Below are positions 34,993-46,708 of a DNA stretch of 64,000 nucleotides, in pieces. This stretch comes from Juglans regia. Lineage: Eukaryota > Streptophyta > Magnoliopsida > Fagales > Juglandaceae. Numbering within the stretch: position 1 is the first letter of the stretch; every line of letters starts with the position of its first letter. The DNA is taken from assembly GCF_001411555.2 (NCBI RefSeq), contig NC_049907.1, positions 5,898,243 to 5,962,242 on the forward strand. Reading direction: 5' to 3'. The position numbers were made by a program, and so were the translations under genes. Under the pieces are notes generated by a model. The model made no database searches, was not told where the DNA came from, and saw nothing but the letters and a program-made list of their open reading frames with translations.

Positions 34993-35694
34993 CTCTACCA
35001 CATACACACCTTGTTTCTCTCTACCCGAGACACCACCATCACTCAAGATACCACCACACCTCTAGCTAAAGGGATCTATGTCTCTATCTCTACCACATAC
35101 ACACTCTATTTCTCTCTACCTGAGACACCACCTCCACTTAAAAGACCACCACAACTCTAGCTGACGAGAAGCACAATGTGGAGTTTAGTTCACAGGTGAT
35201 CATTCTAAGGTTTTCCTTTCTGCAATGAAAGTGATCCTCAGACTAAGGATTAAAATAACTGTCGTTGGAAACAAATTGTGAATCATGTAGTCTGGTTGTG
35301 AATTGGTGTGGTGGCTGAAGGCACCTATGAAGTGTTGGGAATGAGACTGTAGTTAGTTGTGAAACAGTGTGGTGGCTGAGGGCCCTGAGAAGTCTTGGGA
35401 CTGTAATTGTAGTTTGATTGTGATGTGTTGGGATTGGATGTGCTATTTATTACATTGTGCCTGTCATAATACATATTGCATTTGTTGTGTCACTCACGTA
35501 TTAACTGCAGCATTCTTTTATTGCATTATAATCACTCTGATTTTGTGAGTGTAAGATGAAATTTCTAAAATTCTTAGTTTTTGTGTCAAACGATTTTATG
35601 GGTGTGTGCGTATCACGACTACAAGTCGAGATGTGGCATTATCTCAGTGGAGCTCTTCTGATCACTCAGAAGTGCATAAAATTAAGTGATGATA
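34020..35694 (+). mobile_element. LTR fragment, plus-strand relative of the 10.8 kb LTR family
   Basis: The stretch 35608-35690 (TATCACGACTACAAGTCGAG, GGCATTATCTCAGTGGAGCTC, then GATCACTC) is the reverse complement of the conserved block near 11690-11760 and 37300-37380. Upstream it is CT-rich, leader-like DNA with (CT)n runs at 34224-34268 and 34946-34988. The start is undefined. Serine/leucine-rich frames here are low-complexity artefacts. Confidence 0.55.
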
Positions 35695-35752
35695 AGGGAT
35701 GAAATTGTGGTTTTTTGGGTTGAAGAAATTTGTCCCAAAAAACCCATTCCCT
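35695..35752. mobile_element. CACTA-like element end
   Basis: GATGAAATTGTGG is followed by GAAATTTGTCCCAAAAAACC, ending CCTTCTAGTG. This resembles the right end of the TTCGAAC-rich element near 3800-3849. Only the terminus is present, abutting the LTR fragment on the left. Confidence 0.4.
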
Positions 35753-35975
35753 TCTAGTGCCTTTTGCATATAAAGACACTACTTTCAACAATACCTCGTG
35801 TAGATGTCACGAGGATATAGTACCTCAAAGGAACAAGTAAAGCATCACTTCCTCTACAAAATTCTAAGAAAATGGTATTCCTTGCCTTTATGTTTCAATT
35901 ACCAAAAAGAAAACCTCCACTCACTCCTCTCTTTACTTTTAACGGCTAACATGATATCCCATACTCGTCCCGTAA
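35753..35975. other. Non-coding spacer
   Basis: No feature recognised. Confidence 0.4.
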
Positions 35976-36484
35976 TTGTTCTTTTCTCTTTACTTTGAAT
36001 TGTTGCGGTACTCGACCGCCACTCTAGCCCGTCATCCACCATCCCCTTCATCATCTATTGCAATGCCCCAGCACGAGTTACTACTGTGTCCGCTCTCTCT
36101 CTCTCTCTCTCTCACCTCCACGCCACATTGTGGATCACCAGGTGCTCTTGTCGGTCGGCCAAGCCCCACATCGCGTCCACGCCCTTGTTGGTTGCACTAT
36201 TGCTCGAGCTCCACCAACTGCCACCCCAAGCCCCATTGCACCACCCGACACAATCGTCGAAGATAAGTCTCTTAGCCTCTCCCTCTCTCTCTCATCTGAT
36301 TACTGTCTCAATTTCTTTGCCTTTTCTTTTATGTTGCTCTCACTCTCTGTCACTCTCACTCTCACCAACAACACCTTTCACGATGTCGCCATGACAAAAA
36401 CTCCACCACATCGCCATTGTGACCTAGTTGAATGGAAGTTCGACGCTACACCCCTCCCCCCTCCAAACTCAATCTGGGTCACCA
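35976..36484 (+). mobile_element. LTR fragment, TGTAAC-type (left part)
   Basis: CT-rich, leader-like DNA resembling the first halves of the other TGTAAC-type LTRs. The element resumes at 39040 after the nested solo LTR. The last bases CACCA (36480-36484) are the target duplication of that insertion. The proline/serine-rich frames (for example 36058-36528) are not considered genes. The left edge is not defined. Confidence 0.5.
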
Positions 36485-39034
36485 TGTGGCGCCCTCGACC
36501 CCCACGTGTGATTTGGTGGAAGTCGTGACACCGGGATGAGGACCACACGGATCATACTTGCCCATCGCCATGTGCAAGTGTGTGCAAACATGTAAAATGT
36601 GTACAACATAAATATCACAACGGAAAAATATAGGGCAGTAAAAAACTAAGTACCATAAAGTTTTAAACACAGTACAACCCGAAATAAAGTACTCCAAGAG
36701 GTTAATACAGTCATTCGGCTGAAAATAACGGAATGGAAAAAAAATCTAGGTCCAACAATAAACAATGCTAAAAGTCAATCTTCACTCCTCAAGTGGGGCT
36801 GGTCCCTCCTGCTCATACCCCTTATCTGCATCAAAGTCAACAATCCCATAAAATAGAATCATAGGTAGGTATACCACAGTGAGATCTTGCAATCTCAGTA
36901 AGAATTCAACATGCAACAACCAAGAGTTTAAAACATACACTTATACAACCAACAAAGTAAGATAGCCATACAAACAAAGACCACAATATCCATTTCTTCC
37001 ACCCTTTCCAAAAAATAACACATTTAAACATATCATTCAAGCCGAAAACCCCTTGGTACCCACACAATCATTTTATTACTGTGTACACCATGGTTTCCCT
37101 TCCGGACCATTCTTGTCACACCATGGGTAACGACTGCGTGTGTGACTTCGTTACCAGCGTTGTATAGCTTTGCGCCTGACGCATAATGTGACTAGGCAAC
37201 TTCTAGCCCTCCCTAGCAGAGGGGCCCCAGAGTCGTACGAAGAGTGTTACCGTCTTGGTCGAGCCTGCTGTCACCTGACGACAACCTAGGGGACGTCACT
37301 CAGTTTATTATACTCCTAAGTGACCAGAGGAGCTCCACCGAGATAATGCCCCATCTCGACTTGGGGTCGTGATATGCACACACCCACATGTTATCACCAG
37401 TACATGAAAACCCAATTTTCATTTCACACCGCATGGCATAACACAACACAGTAAAATAATCAAGGCAAATAGTAATAACGGTAAATATGCATATGCATGA
37501 CAGGAAGTATATAGATGACATAGCAACACACATCAAGCAATATACATCATCACAACAGTCACAAAGTACATAGTTTAACAAACTCAACTACGTGCGTAAT
37601 CCCATCCTCCATCCGGCCCACAGTACAATTTCCAACCACAACTACAATTATCAACCCAACACTTCGCTGGGCCCAAGGCCATTCTTAACACAACCAGACT
37701 ACAAACAGAGTTCGTTATAAATTCACATCTTAAACTCAAGGGTCGCACAGGAGAGTTACTTATGACGCAGATGGGAAAATCTGGAAGATCAAGTGCGTGC
37801 TGGTCTTCGGGGTCCCCGATTGGACAAGTGCGCGTGCGCATCGCTACGCTGGCGAACAACAAACCGTTAGTAAATACACAAAATGTAACCAGAAGCTAAG
37901 AAAGCAACTTGTGGCAGATTTGGCTCACCGAGGTGAAGCCAAAGTGGTGGAGCAGCAGCGGGGTAGTGGCGGATTTGGCTGGACAGAGGGCTGTCGGTGG
38001 GTTTCTCTCGAAGGGGATATTAGATTTGGGGTGCGAGTCGATGGAGGAGAGGGTTTCTACAGTGTGGCTCGGCTGAGCATGGCTGAGAAGGGCTATCACT
38101 CATGGGTTGGGTGGAACCGAGGGAAAAGGGGCTGCAGGAAAAGAGTGGTTGGTGCTCGGGGTGGTTGCGCAACCTTTAGAAGGCAACTGAGGGCGGCGGC
38201 GAGTGGCGGTAGATTGGGAAAAACACTCCCAAAGGGTAAGGAAACATTAGATCTAGGCTTTGATAAGGAGGAAATGGGTTTTTGTGGTGATTCGAGGGGT
38301 GGAGAACTTGGCCTATTTATAGGCCGAGTGGGGGTACTCGACAATTGCAGCCGTTGCTGCGATTGGGGTGGCGTCTGTGAGAGACCCACGGGTGGCACGT
38401 AGTGAGTGGCCACTAGCAGCGGCGAGGTACTCCCATGGCTGAAAAAGCCTTCAGGTTGTAGAGAGGAGGAGAAGAACCAGTCATAGGGCTCACGGGTTGG
38501 GGGTGCTGGGCTGTGGTGCAGGCCAGCGGTGGAGGGGCTCGCAGTGGGGGACGCGTGGCAAGATGCGGATGGCTGAGAGGGGGCAACGATGCAGCTCATG
38601 GGTGGCAGCAAGGAAAAGAAAAGAGAGAAAGAAAAGAAAAAAAAAATGAAGAGGGGATGGGAGTCTTCGTGCGGCGTAGTCGAGGGAGGGGGAGAAAGAG
38701 ATGAACTTAGGGTTAAAACCCTAGTACCAAAATGCAGTGTTTAGCAAGAGGGGAGGGGCTGTGCTTGCTTCCACTTTGGGCTCACCAGCACACGGGCTGG
38801 GCCCGAATTCTCACCCATTCACACCAAAATTCAACCCAGCAACAAACAACACAAAAGAGCCCACTAAATAAACACACACACAAACCCCCTTTCCTAACCC
38901 ACTACACCAAAAGGCCCAAACTAAAAAAAAAAAAGAAGAATTGAAATAAAATACAAAGAAATAAAATATAATAAAATAAAATAACCAGTGATACTAATAA
39001 ATAAATAAAAACACACAAATTTTAGGATCACGCA
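36485..39034 (-). mobile_element. Solo LTR, 2.55 kb, family of the element at 10854
   Basis: It starts (on +) TGTGGCGCCCTCGACCCCC and ends GATCACGCA, flanked by CACCA at 36480-36484 and 39035-39039. It shares with the 10854 and 15521 LTRs the order CACTCCTC...GCATCAAA, then AGAGTCG and GACAACCTAGGGGACGTCAC, then CCAGAGGAGCTCCACC. There is no internal region, so it is a solo LTR. Frames of 171-201 codons at 37797-38611 on both strands are GC-rich leader sequence and overlap each other, so no host gene is called. Confidence 0.8.
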
Positions 39035-39039
39035 CACCA

Positions 39040-40170
39040 TTGACACTAGGTAAATCCCTAGACCTTACTAGTGTTTTCATCAATAATTGGTTTGATCAAC
39101 TATTTGAATGAACATATTCATAATCCTAGTGAGACTAGGAATTCTGGTTGACTTGAAGTTGTGTTGTATCGGGTTAGAAGGTTGGGGATTTTTGAGTTAG
39201 TACTTTTCGTCTTATTTTAGATGTGCTAGTTAAAATTCTATTAACTTATAGATTTTACTAATTTTGTTTAGGTTTTGATTGGTTTTGGCTCGATTATGTT
39301 GTGAGACAATTTTGAAGATGTTAAAAAGTTCGGGTAAGCGGTGTTCCTATACTAGACTTTGCCTAACAACAGGTTGAGGTTGAGGTTGGTTTTCTGAAAA
39401 CTTAATTAAATGTTTTATCATGAAAAATACTTCGATCATTTTTCGTATTATTTTTTGTATCTGAACAAGAAAAAGGAAATATTTTTTTGTCTATCTTAAC
39501 TGGTATAGACATGAGCATTTTTGGTACTCTGTATTCAATTGAATAAAAAGAGCGAATACAAAATATGAAATTTGTATATGTTTATATGAGATTTATTTGC
39601 TTACTACTCTGTTCCGAAATGATGTTGCATCTAAAAATCCTATGGCATGACATTTTATTTATGATTTTGTTATGACCTTACCACGGGTGTAAAACTATGG
39701 CCTCTATTATTATGTTGGTACCAATATCTCTATTCCATGTGCACCCACTTTGGAGACAAAGTGATTTTCTGCGTGGTCTTTCTTGTGTGCCCAGTCGGCA
39801 TGCTAAGTTTAAAAGATGGAGATTACACATTTAGTTTCTACTAGGTTGGCCGTTGGGATTTGCACAACCTTATCATCGAGATTAAACATGGCATCTGTTC
39901 TGTTATGATGTTGTGCATTGATGCCAATGTCAAAGGACTTTTGTATATCATATTATTGTAAATAACCATTTTTGAAATGTTGCCCTATTATCTTGATAAT
40001 CAGTTTTGTTTTGCATTATGTAACAAACTCATGTATACACATTAGTACATGTTCACTACTAACTCTCACCCTTTATCTCCATCATTTTTTTTCAGCTGAC
40101 TTTGATGGTTGTGATAGTGGGAATATATGGCATATGATAGGACAATTAAAGGACTCACCTAAGTAGATTG
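39040..40170 (+). mobile_element. LTR fragment, TGTAAC-type (right part)
   Basis: It shows the family's ordered landmarks: GGGTAAGCGGTGTTCCTATACTAG near 39333 (given here as GGGTAAGCGG and TTCCTATACTAG), ACTGGTATAGACATGAGC near 39500, CACCCACTTTGGAGACAAAG near 39743 and TTCAGCTGACTTTGATG near 40092. The 3' terminus (GTTACA) is missing. Diverged from the copies at 17193 and 22392. Confidence 0.65.
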
Positions 40171-40275
40171 CTCTATGCCGACAATTCCAATGTGCCAAAC
40201 GTCAGAGCAAAGAAGTCGCACATATTCAATCAAGAGGAACATATCTACATATAAATTGCGTATAAATGAAAATTT

Positions 40276-40366
40276 CTACTCATCATTCCAACACTACACA
40301 CTACACATTATTTTTTATTTTTTATTTTTTCTCTTACCAAATGTGTGGTATATGGATAATGAGTAG
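40276..40366. mobile_element. Small MITE, about 91 bp
   Basis: The left arm CTACTCATCATTCCAACAC is matched by the right arm (reverse complement CTACTCATTATCCATATACC), with T-rich sequence between. A third diverged arm lies near 40443-40460 (reverse complement CTACTTATCATCCCACAC), so the unit may be nested or longer. The superfamily is unknown. Confidence 0.5.
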
Positions 40367-40578
40367 AAAGACTCAATTAATTTCGGAGGAATAACACAAA
40401 AAAATTAAAAAAAAATAACAATAAATATGGTATGTAATGTGTGGGATGATAAGTAGCAAACTTCGCATATAAATATATAAAAGTGAACAACAATAAGTGG
40501 TGTAGAGATGTACCTCTCTTTCCCTTCTTCCTCTAGGTTGGATTCCATCATGGACAAGGCCAAGGGGGGCAAGTGGGG

Positions 40579-40586
40579 CCTTGGCC
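40579..40586. repeat. 8 bp target-site duplication CCTTGGCC (left)
   Basis: CCTTGGCC precedes the element start TAGGCCTG at 40587 and follows the element end at 41604-41611. Eight bases is the target duplication size of hAT transposons. Confidence 0.85.
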
Positions 40587-40801
40587 TAGGCCTGCAACTC
40601 GACATGAAAGACCGGCCCGACCCGAAACCCAAGTTGTTAGCTATCAACCCGACTCGACCTGATTAAAATAAAACCGGGTTGGACCCGTATGACCCAACCA
40701 GCTGCTCTTTCTTCTTCTTTTCGAGAAAGTAAAAACGGTGCAATCCACGCGTTCAAAATTCAAATAACACTCGTCCCCAAATCCCTTTTTGAAATGTATT
40801 G

Positions 40802-40993
40802 GAATCTTCCCTCGCGACTGAAAGTCTAGAAAATTCAACCAATTCCCATTTCAGAATTCTCTTCTCTCTCTCTTCCAATTGCTTTGAAAAGACTGAACAA
40901 CAGTGTGCTTTTTGGCTTTTGTCTTCTAATGCCGTTTCTCAAGATGTCTAGAACCCCACATCTTCTTTTCCCCTTCTCTCTCCTACTATAAAA
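40802..40993 (+). promoter_or_regulatory. Captured heat-shock-type promoter
   Basis: Two GAAnnTTC cores, GAATCTTC at 40802-40809 and GAAAATTC at 40829-40836, have the form of heat-shock elements. A further AATTC and GAATTCTCTTC follow. TATAAAA lies at 40987-40993, about 290 bp before the ATG at 41284. The arrangement fits the upstream region of a heat-shock-responsive gene. Whether it still drives transcription is unknown. Confidence 0.55.
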
Positions 40994-41283
40994 GTGTAGC
41001 AACCCCAAGAACTAGATTCGTTGCAACAATCTGGTTCACTCTCGGTTCTTTCTCTGATCAGGTTTCTACTTGGGGCTGGGAGTTCTTGATTGCTCTCATA
41101 CTTTTCAGTTGCTGAAAAATTCACAATTAATCCCTATGGTAGGAAACCGATCGGATCGTTCTTGTTTTCAGTTTATTCATCCTTTCTAGATTTGCGTCTT
41201 TTTTTGTTTTTTGTTTTTTTGTTTAGAGTTAAGGGAGGTCATTTCAAAGGTAGGTCGGTGAGGGGAAAAATCTAGGGGACAAA

Positions 41284-41460
41284 ATGGCGCAGAGGTCAGT
41301 TCCGGCACCGTTCCTAACAAAGAAGTATCAGTTGGTGGATGATTCGAGCAAGGACAATGTGATATCGTGGGGTGATTTTGTGGTGTGGAAGACTGCAGAT
41401 TTCGCCAAGGATTTGCTGTATAACTATTTCAAACATAACTTCACCAGCTTCGTCCGCTAG
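41284..41460 (+). pseudogene. Class B heat-shock factor, N-terminal DNA-binding domain fragment
   Basis: Fifty-eight codons open with [20 protein letters not shown], followed by [18 protein letters not shown] and YFKHN, the start of a plant HSF DNA-binding domain closest in wording to HSFB1. About six residues are missing between VISW and FVVW and one N of KHNN is lost. The Gln of VRQLNTY has become a stop (41458-41460), after which LNT is still readable. The domain's remaining part, the oligomerisation region and the repression motif are absent. The product, if made, would be a partial domain. Confidence 0.85.
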
Positions 41461-41611
41461 CTTAACACATGTACGGACGGGTTGAAATCAAGATATAAAC
41501 CCGTTAATTAGTCGGGTTGCAGACCCGATCATATCATAACCTGTTAAATACGGGTCGGGTCGGTTTGTTTTAAACGGGTCCACGGGTCATTTGCACAGCC
41601 CTACCTTGGCC

Positions 41612-42778
41612 CCCAAGGCTCTGACCCACAATATATATATATATGTATATATATTAGAATATAATGTAATTTATATATCTCTCTTAGTTTTTGATACTTT
41701 TGTTCTTATATTTTTACCACAATTCATGGCTTGCATTCGTCAATATTCTTAAATGGTCAATCTTAAATAATGCCTTGTAAATTGTCAACAATATTTTAAT
41801 AGATCTTTTAATTTTATGTATCATCAAATTAGAATTTGGTCTCATTTAAAATTTATGTAACTACATTTTATTTTCCTGTTTTATTTCAAGAAATTAAATT
41901 AGAATATAATATTCACATTAGATTATTTATCTTTTAAAACTTGTAATAATCTAGGTGAAATATATTTAACAAAAAATCTCACTTTCACTGGATAATAAAA
42001 GTATCCGACTGCTCCAAACTTATAATTTATGGGTTAGGGCCCTGTGCGCCGAATACCCTCGCCAACTAAATTTCATGCAAGGAAGGATCCCTAGTAATGA
42101 CGCCTCCTCGCTTCTTCCCTAGATTCCATGATCCCTTATCCCATAAATGAGCTTCAAAACGTCCAGTCCATCTATGCCTGAGTTGTACCCACGTACAAGC
42201 TGCTTCTATTTCTAACCAACAAGGATGATATCACAGGCGCACAGAGACGCACACACATTTGAATCTAAAATGTACGATATCCGATATTGTTGTGACTAAG
42301 GACGTTGATTTAATCAAGAATGAAAATTAGTAATATTTAACTTGCTTACACCATGCGCGAAATCATTAAATCCCGAACTTCTTATTCTTGGCCTTTATGT
42401 TTCGATTACCAAAATGAAAACCGCCACAAACTTTAGATAGATATAGTTTTATGTTTCTTGAGTACTGATAGATATAAATTATCTTCGTATTAGTCTGGAA
42501 GATGACAGCAAGCTGAATAAATTTTCTTAAAACTCCTACAAGTCATAATTAACTTTATTTCAATAACAACCACATACTATATATGTATAAAGAGTCAAAG
42601 ATTAAGAAAAAAACAGACTGAGAACCAATATATTTTTCATCCATTATTATTTAACATTTAGGTATTATTAATTGTCTTGTTTATGTGTGGATGAACAAGT
42701 TGAGAAACTTGTTTGATAAAGTTTAAAAACAATGAAACATTAAGAAATATGGGATTTTCTTGAAATGGAGCCCATAAT
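41612..42778. other. Non-coding AT-rich spacer
   Basis: It contains a TA microsatellite near 41631-41655. No gene or recognisable repeat boundary is visible. Confidence 0.5.
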
Positions 42779-42959
42779 GTTATGGACATGTTTCGTAACT
42801 CCTACCACACGATCACCTACAACCAAAGAGAGACAGGTTTTGGGGGTTCGTGGGAACACCTCCAATCACCTTCTTGACGGGACTCTCGAGTCTTGTCCTA
42901 TACATTCATACTTGAGTATTGCGTTCAAGGGTAGCTTGCCCTTTTGTTCGTCTCCTGCC

Positions 42960-43776
42960 TTTACTCATATTGACCCTTTTTTGTTTTGAGCTTCCATCTC
43001 AATCCCTCTTCAAAGTTCCTTTCTTCACATGGTCCTTTGATCGTTCCATCTCAAAGCATCTAGGTGTTGTTAGTGCTTGCAATGTATCTTCAGCATTGAC
43101 AAAGTCGTCGGTTTTGTCCATGAACTGCCGCAAAGTGGCCGAAGTATTCCTGGCTAACTTGGCCATGAAGGGGCTCCTCGGCCATATTCTTCCTAGCAAA
43201 GCTACCAATGTTATTTTCTCGTCCTAATGATTAGCCATCGTCCTTTCCCTGTTAAACCGTGCGAGGTATGTTTTCGAGCTCTTGTCTTATTTCTGTTGAC
43301 AGTTAGCAAATATGCAACTGGTCTCCTCCTTCTTTGACTTGCAATAAACTGGATCAGGAACTGATGACCCAGATCCTCAAAACCATCCACTGATCCTGGC
43401 TGTTGGGCTCCAAACCACCCTCGGGCAGCCCCTTTCAGAGTTAACGGGAAGGCTCGACATGAAATTTCACCAGGAAATCCGTGAAGTGTCATGTGAGGCT
43501 TAAAAGTCTCTAGATGCTTAACGGGATCTTTGGTACCATCATACATCTCCATCGCCGGGACATTGAACTTTTGTGGGAAGTGAACCACCATAATTTTTGC
43601 ACTGTACGGTAGGTTTGTGCCGTCAACAGTTGATCCCCTGAAGAAGATGCTCCTATTCTTCTCAACATCTCTTCATACTTATCCATGAGACTTTGCAAAT
43701 CGTGGTGCATTTTCTTTGTCTCTTCTTCGTGAGGAGGTCTGCCTGCACCTTTCGACTCCCCTTTTGTTCTATCCAC
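42960..43776 (-). pseudogene. Ty3/gypsy gag remnant
   Basis: Reading right to left: a coiled region (HHDLQSLMDKYEEMLRRIG), then MYDGTKDPVKHLETFKPHM and FPLTLKGAARGWFG, then, in another frame, IWPRSPFMAKLAR...TLRQFMDKTDDFVNAEDTLQAL. The blocks correspond in order to the gag at 28642-29458. At least two frame changes and scattered stops break it. Confidence 0.8.
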
Positions 43777-43962
43777 TTGACTCGGTGCAGCATCCTCTCC
43801 TGAAACTCCATCTCTTCATTTAAGAACCTTATTTTCCCAATGTAAAGCCTCCAGCTCTGACGTTACTTTCTTCCATGTTGACCGATGTGGCTTCCTGATC
43901 CCTTATTGCTTGCGATCGCGTGGTCGCAGGCATACGAAAACCACGTTACAGAGAAACAAGAT

Positions 43963-43979
43963 CCCACAGACGATGCCAA
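43963..43979 (-). other. Primer-binding site, TAT/Ogre style
   Basis: On the minus strand it reads TTGGCATCGTCTGTGGG directly beside the LTR end at 43981. A decayed equivalent occurs at 28597 upstream of the other gag. It marks the right LTR as the 5' LTR. Confidence 0.7.
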
Positions 43980-44540
43980 CTATTATGGACTTGTTTCATA
44001 ATTTTTCCCACAGGATCACCTATAGCCAAAAAGGGACAGGTCTTGAGGGTTTGTGGAAACGGCTCTAATGCCTAAGTCAGTATAGTATGGCTATTTCCTT
44101 AGTGTGAAAAATATGGCCTCATGGTCATACCTAGGCGATATAAATAATATCTTTTGTTTGACGTGATAACCGCCTGATCCTTCGTTTGAAATTCAAGTCG
44201 TGAGATATTAGATTTCACTTGCTAAGGATAATAAACTGATAACCTCTCTCCTGAGGTTTCCAGGGTAGCTATTCTCTCTGCAAATTAGTAAGTTGAGGTT
44301 CAAGGTTCATGGGCAAGACTATTGTCTGGGCCCATGACATGGCCCAACAAGCTGAGAGGGGGAGGAAGGATTAAAGCCCTTCCACATAACTATAGGGCTT
44401 TTCTTTCTTACTGTACACATTAGTATGTGGATTTAAAAGGGTGTCCTACCTTGTCATGACCTAGCACTACTGGCCTAAATATAGGAAAGATTATACAAGT
44501 CCAACAAACCCTTTATTTGTTGCTATGTCATATTCATATT

Positions 44541-46226
44541 AAAGAGATCCCCCAGAAACAGAAATAACATATTCATTGATCTGACCATTTAACTGGAAAA
44601 TCATTTTCATTAAACAGAAAACAAGAAAAGTGCATATGAAAATCATGTTGTGCTAGAGAGGAAAACGCATGGAAGAAGGGCTATTACCTAAGTTCTAAGA
44701 ATAGAAAGCAAAGATAGATAGATATTAGATCGATCGCCCGAGGTGGAGGGGAGATTTGTAAGTGTAAAACAACTTCGTTTGTAACTAAACTTAATTTTTT
44801 TTATAAATAGAAATCAGTTGCAGATATACCAAATTTTAAAATTCGGGCTGGAAAAAATCTGATCCAAAAAAACATTCTCAAAGTTTACATCGTTTTTTTA
44901 AAATAGTTAGTCATTCATTTGTTTGTTTTCAGAAAACTTCTCGACTCATCTCATCTAATTATTACAACTTTTTCAAATTCCTATATAAAATAAAATAAAT
45001 AATTTAACTTTTTCAAATCTCAAAATAAAAATAATATTAAAAAAATATATTATAATAATATTTTATTCAATTTTAAACTTTTATCTCAACTCATCTCATC
45101 TATAAAAGCAAACGACACCTAAATCAATTCTCAATTTTATCTTTTCGATTTCTCCACTCCAACTCGCGCGGTCCATCACAATTTAAAATATCAATATTTA
45201 GAAGCTGTTGTGGTCTGTTTTGAATGGTAGAGTTGTACGTTACATTACACTACTACTTAATTGATCGACCTAAAACAAATGAAAAATTATTTTTGAAAAT
45301 TTCTGTCGTAAAGATGTAGACAATTAATATTAGATCATGACTAGAATTTATTTTTGCGAATTTTAGAAAAATCCTCTCAATCTAAATATTGCACTTTTTC
45401 TTTTTCATTTTCTTTCAAATATTTTTTAAACATTCTTAACCATTAGGGAAAAAAAATTATAAATTCACTAATAATCACTTCCTTATCTATTAATTTTTTC
45501 AAAAATGATAGTTACAGTCGTGAGTGTGCAAGCACTGCACAGTCATTTTAAAAAAATGAATAAATACGAGACTCATAAAAAAAATTAATATTTTAATAAA
45601 AGATCTCATTCTTTTTTAAAGTGACTCTACAACATTTGCACACTCTATTATTATATATAGCATTACTAAAAAAAAAAAGAAAACTTAAAACCAAATAAAA
45701 TAAAGACATTAATTAATGTACATGATACAGTGCCGAACCTGAGTGTAATGCATGCATCTAGTCACGGACAGTAACTCCTAAAAACGAAAGAGTACTTGTT
45801 GTCGTGCATGATTGGTGTTGAGGGTCCGACTTTCACGTGCCTGTCCCATTCTAGATAGGAACGGAATGCTTTGAACGTTTTATATATGTAATTTTCATCT
45901 TTTTATGACGGGTCAGTGTGCAAACATCTTCTATTTAATTGATATTGCAAAATTTGATTTGTTAGAAAAATTGAAAACAGAATTTTTCTTTCATTATATA
46001 TTTTATTCATAGACCAATGAGAGTTGATTCTATCAGATATTGCATAATTTAATTGTGGCGCCTTATATTTGCATTTATTTCTTGATTCGATATTAAATTA
46101 TCTAAAATTACTTATTATATTTTACTTATATATTAATTATTTTATATTATATTAAGAGAGAATAAAAGAGCGATAATTAAAATAAGTGGGATAAATAATA
46201 TTCGATATATCTAATTTCTCTTTCAC
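44541..46226. other. Non-coding AT-rich spacer
   Basis: No gene is seen. A MITE lies near 44923-45120 (listed separately). Long A and T runs occur elsewhere. Confidence 0.5.
44923..45120. mobile_element. MITE with CTCATCTCATCT motifs
   Basis: The outer ends GTTTGTTTTCAG and the reverse complement of AAGCAAACGAC are short inverted repeats. Inside, CTCGACTCATCTCATCT (about 44939) and CTCAACTCATCTCATCT (about 45090) recur in the same direction around an AT-rich core with ACTTTTTCAAATC. It is probably related in opposite orientation to the MITE at 32032-32353. Confidence 0.5.
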
Positions 46227-46231
46227 AATCA

Positions 46232-46706
46232 TGTCACGGGTGTAGTGGGCAAGGCTTGAAGAGGGTGAACGGAAGAATGGAAGTGCAGTCTGTGTAGAAG
46301 GTGAATGACGGAATTAATAGATTGGGAATAACAGAAATAATGAAATGAAGTCCTTTAGTGAAACGGCGCGTTGTGGTCTGTTGTAAGGAATAAGTAAAAC
46401 GGCGTGTTTTGTCATTGTTGCAATTCATGCTTTGCGTTTAGCTCTTTGTAGTTTGCGTTTTGAGTATTAGAGCATTACACTGTTTTTCTTCTTTACGACT
46501 GCTTCTATAAAAGCAGGAGTGATCCTGTAATTGGCATCGAAGAATCAAGTAAGACCATTTTTGGAGGTTAAGAATCCCTCGAAGATTCTCTGCAAGATTC
46601 GCCATGGAATCTTGATCATTCTTGTGAGTTCTTTCTGTGCTTGTTTGTTGCTTTCCTCTGTGTGATTTTGAGTGATTGGCAGTGAGGATCTAGAAGGAAC
46701 CTTACA
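46232..46706 (+). repeat. 5' LTR of the chromovirus, 475 bp
   Basis: It begins TGTCACGGGTG and ends GGAACCTTACA. It contains TATAAAA at 46506-46512, which should be the element's promoter. In the 3' LTR the same site reads TATACAA. Confidence 0.9.
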
Positions 46707-46708
46707 AG

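Larger units (their letters stand above)
40587..41603. mobile_element. hAT-like element carrying a captured gene fragment
   Basis: The 1017 bp element starts TAGGCCTGCAACTCG and ends with the reverse complement of TAGGGCTGTGCAAATG. Both ends are followed inward by CCCGACCCG-type subterminal words (40615 region; 41555-41585). A perfect 8 bp duplication CCTTGGCC flanks it. There is no transposase. Between the subterminal parts lies about 750 bp of foreign DNA: the promoter, leader and first 58 codons of a heat-shock factor gene. It is thus a Pack-type hAT element, non-autonomous. Confidence 0.85.
42779..44540 (-). mobile_element. LTR-gag-LTR remnant, minus strand (TAT/Ogre-like)
   Basis: Direct repeats TGTTATGGACATGTTTCGTA (42779) and TATTATGGACTTGTTTCATA (43981) continue through GATCACCTA.A.CCAAA and GACAGGT.TTG. 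Between them on the minus strand lie a primer-binding site (TTGGCATCGTCTGTGGG, 43963-43979) and a gag reading. There is no pol. The right limit of the right LTR is uncertain. It is either a deleted element or a gag-only (TR-GAG-like) non-autonomous form. Confidence 0.7.

Noticed and set aside
36058..36528. 156-codon Ser/Leu/Pro frame as a gene
   Set aside because: CT-repeat-driven composition across an LTR boundary at 36485, and no domain.
37797..38611. Long frames on both strands (201 and 171 codons) as host genes
   Set aside because: They overlap each other in the solo LTR 36485-39034. Their length follows from GC-rich leader sequence, and no known domain is visible.
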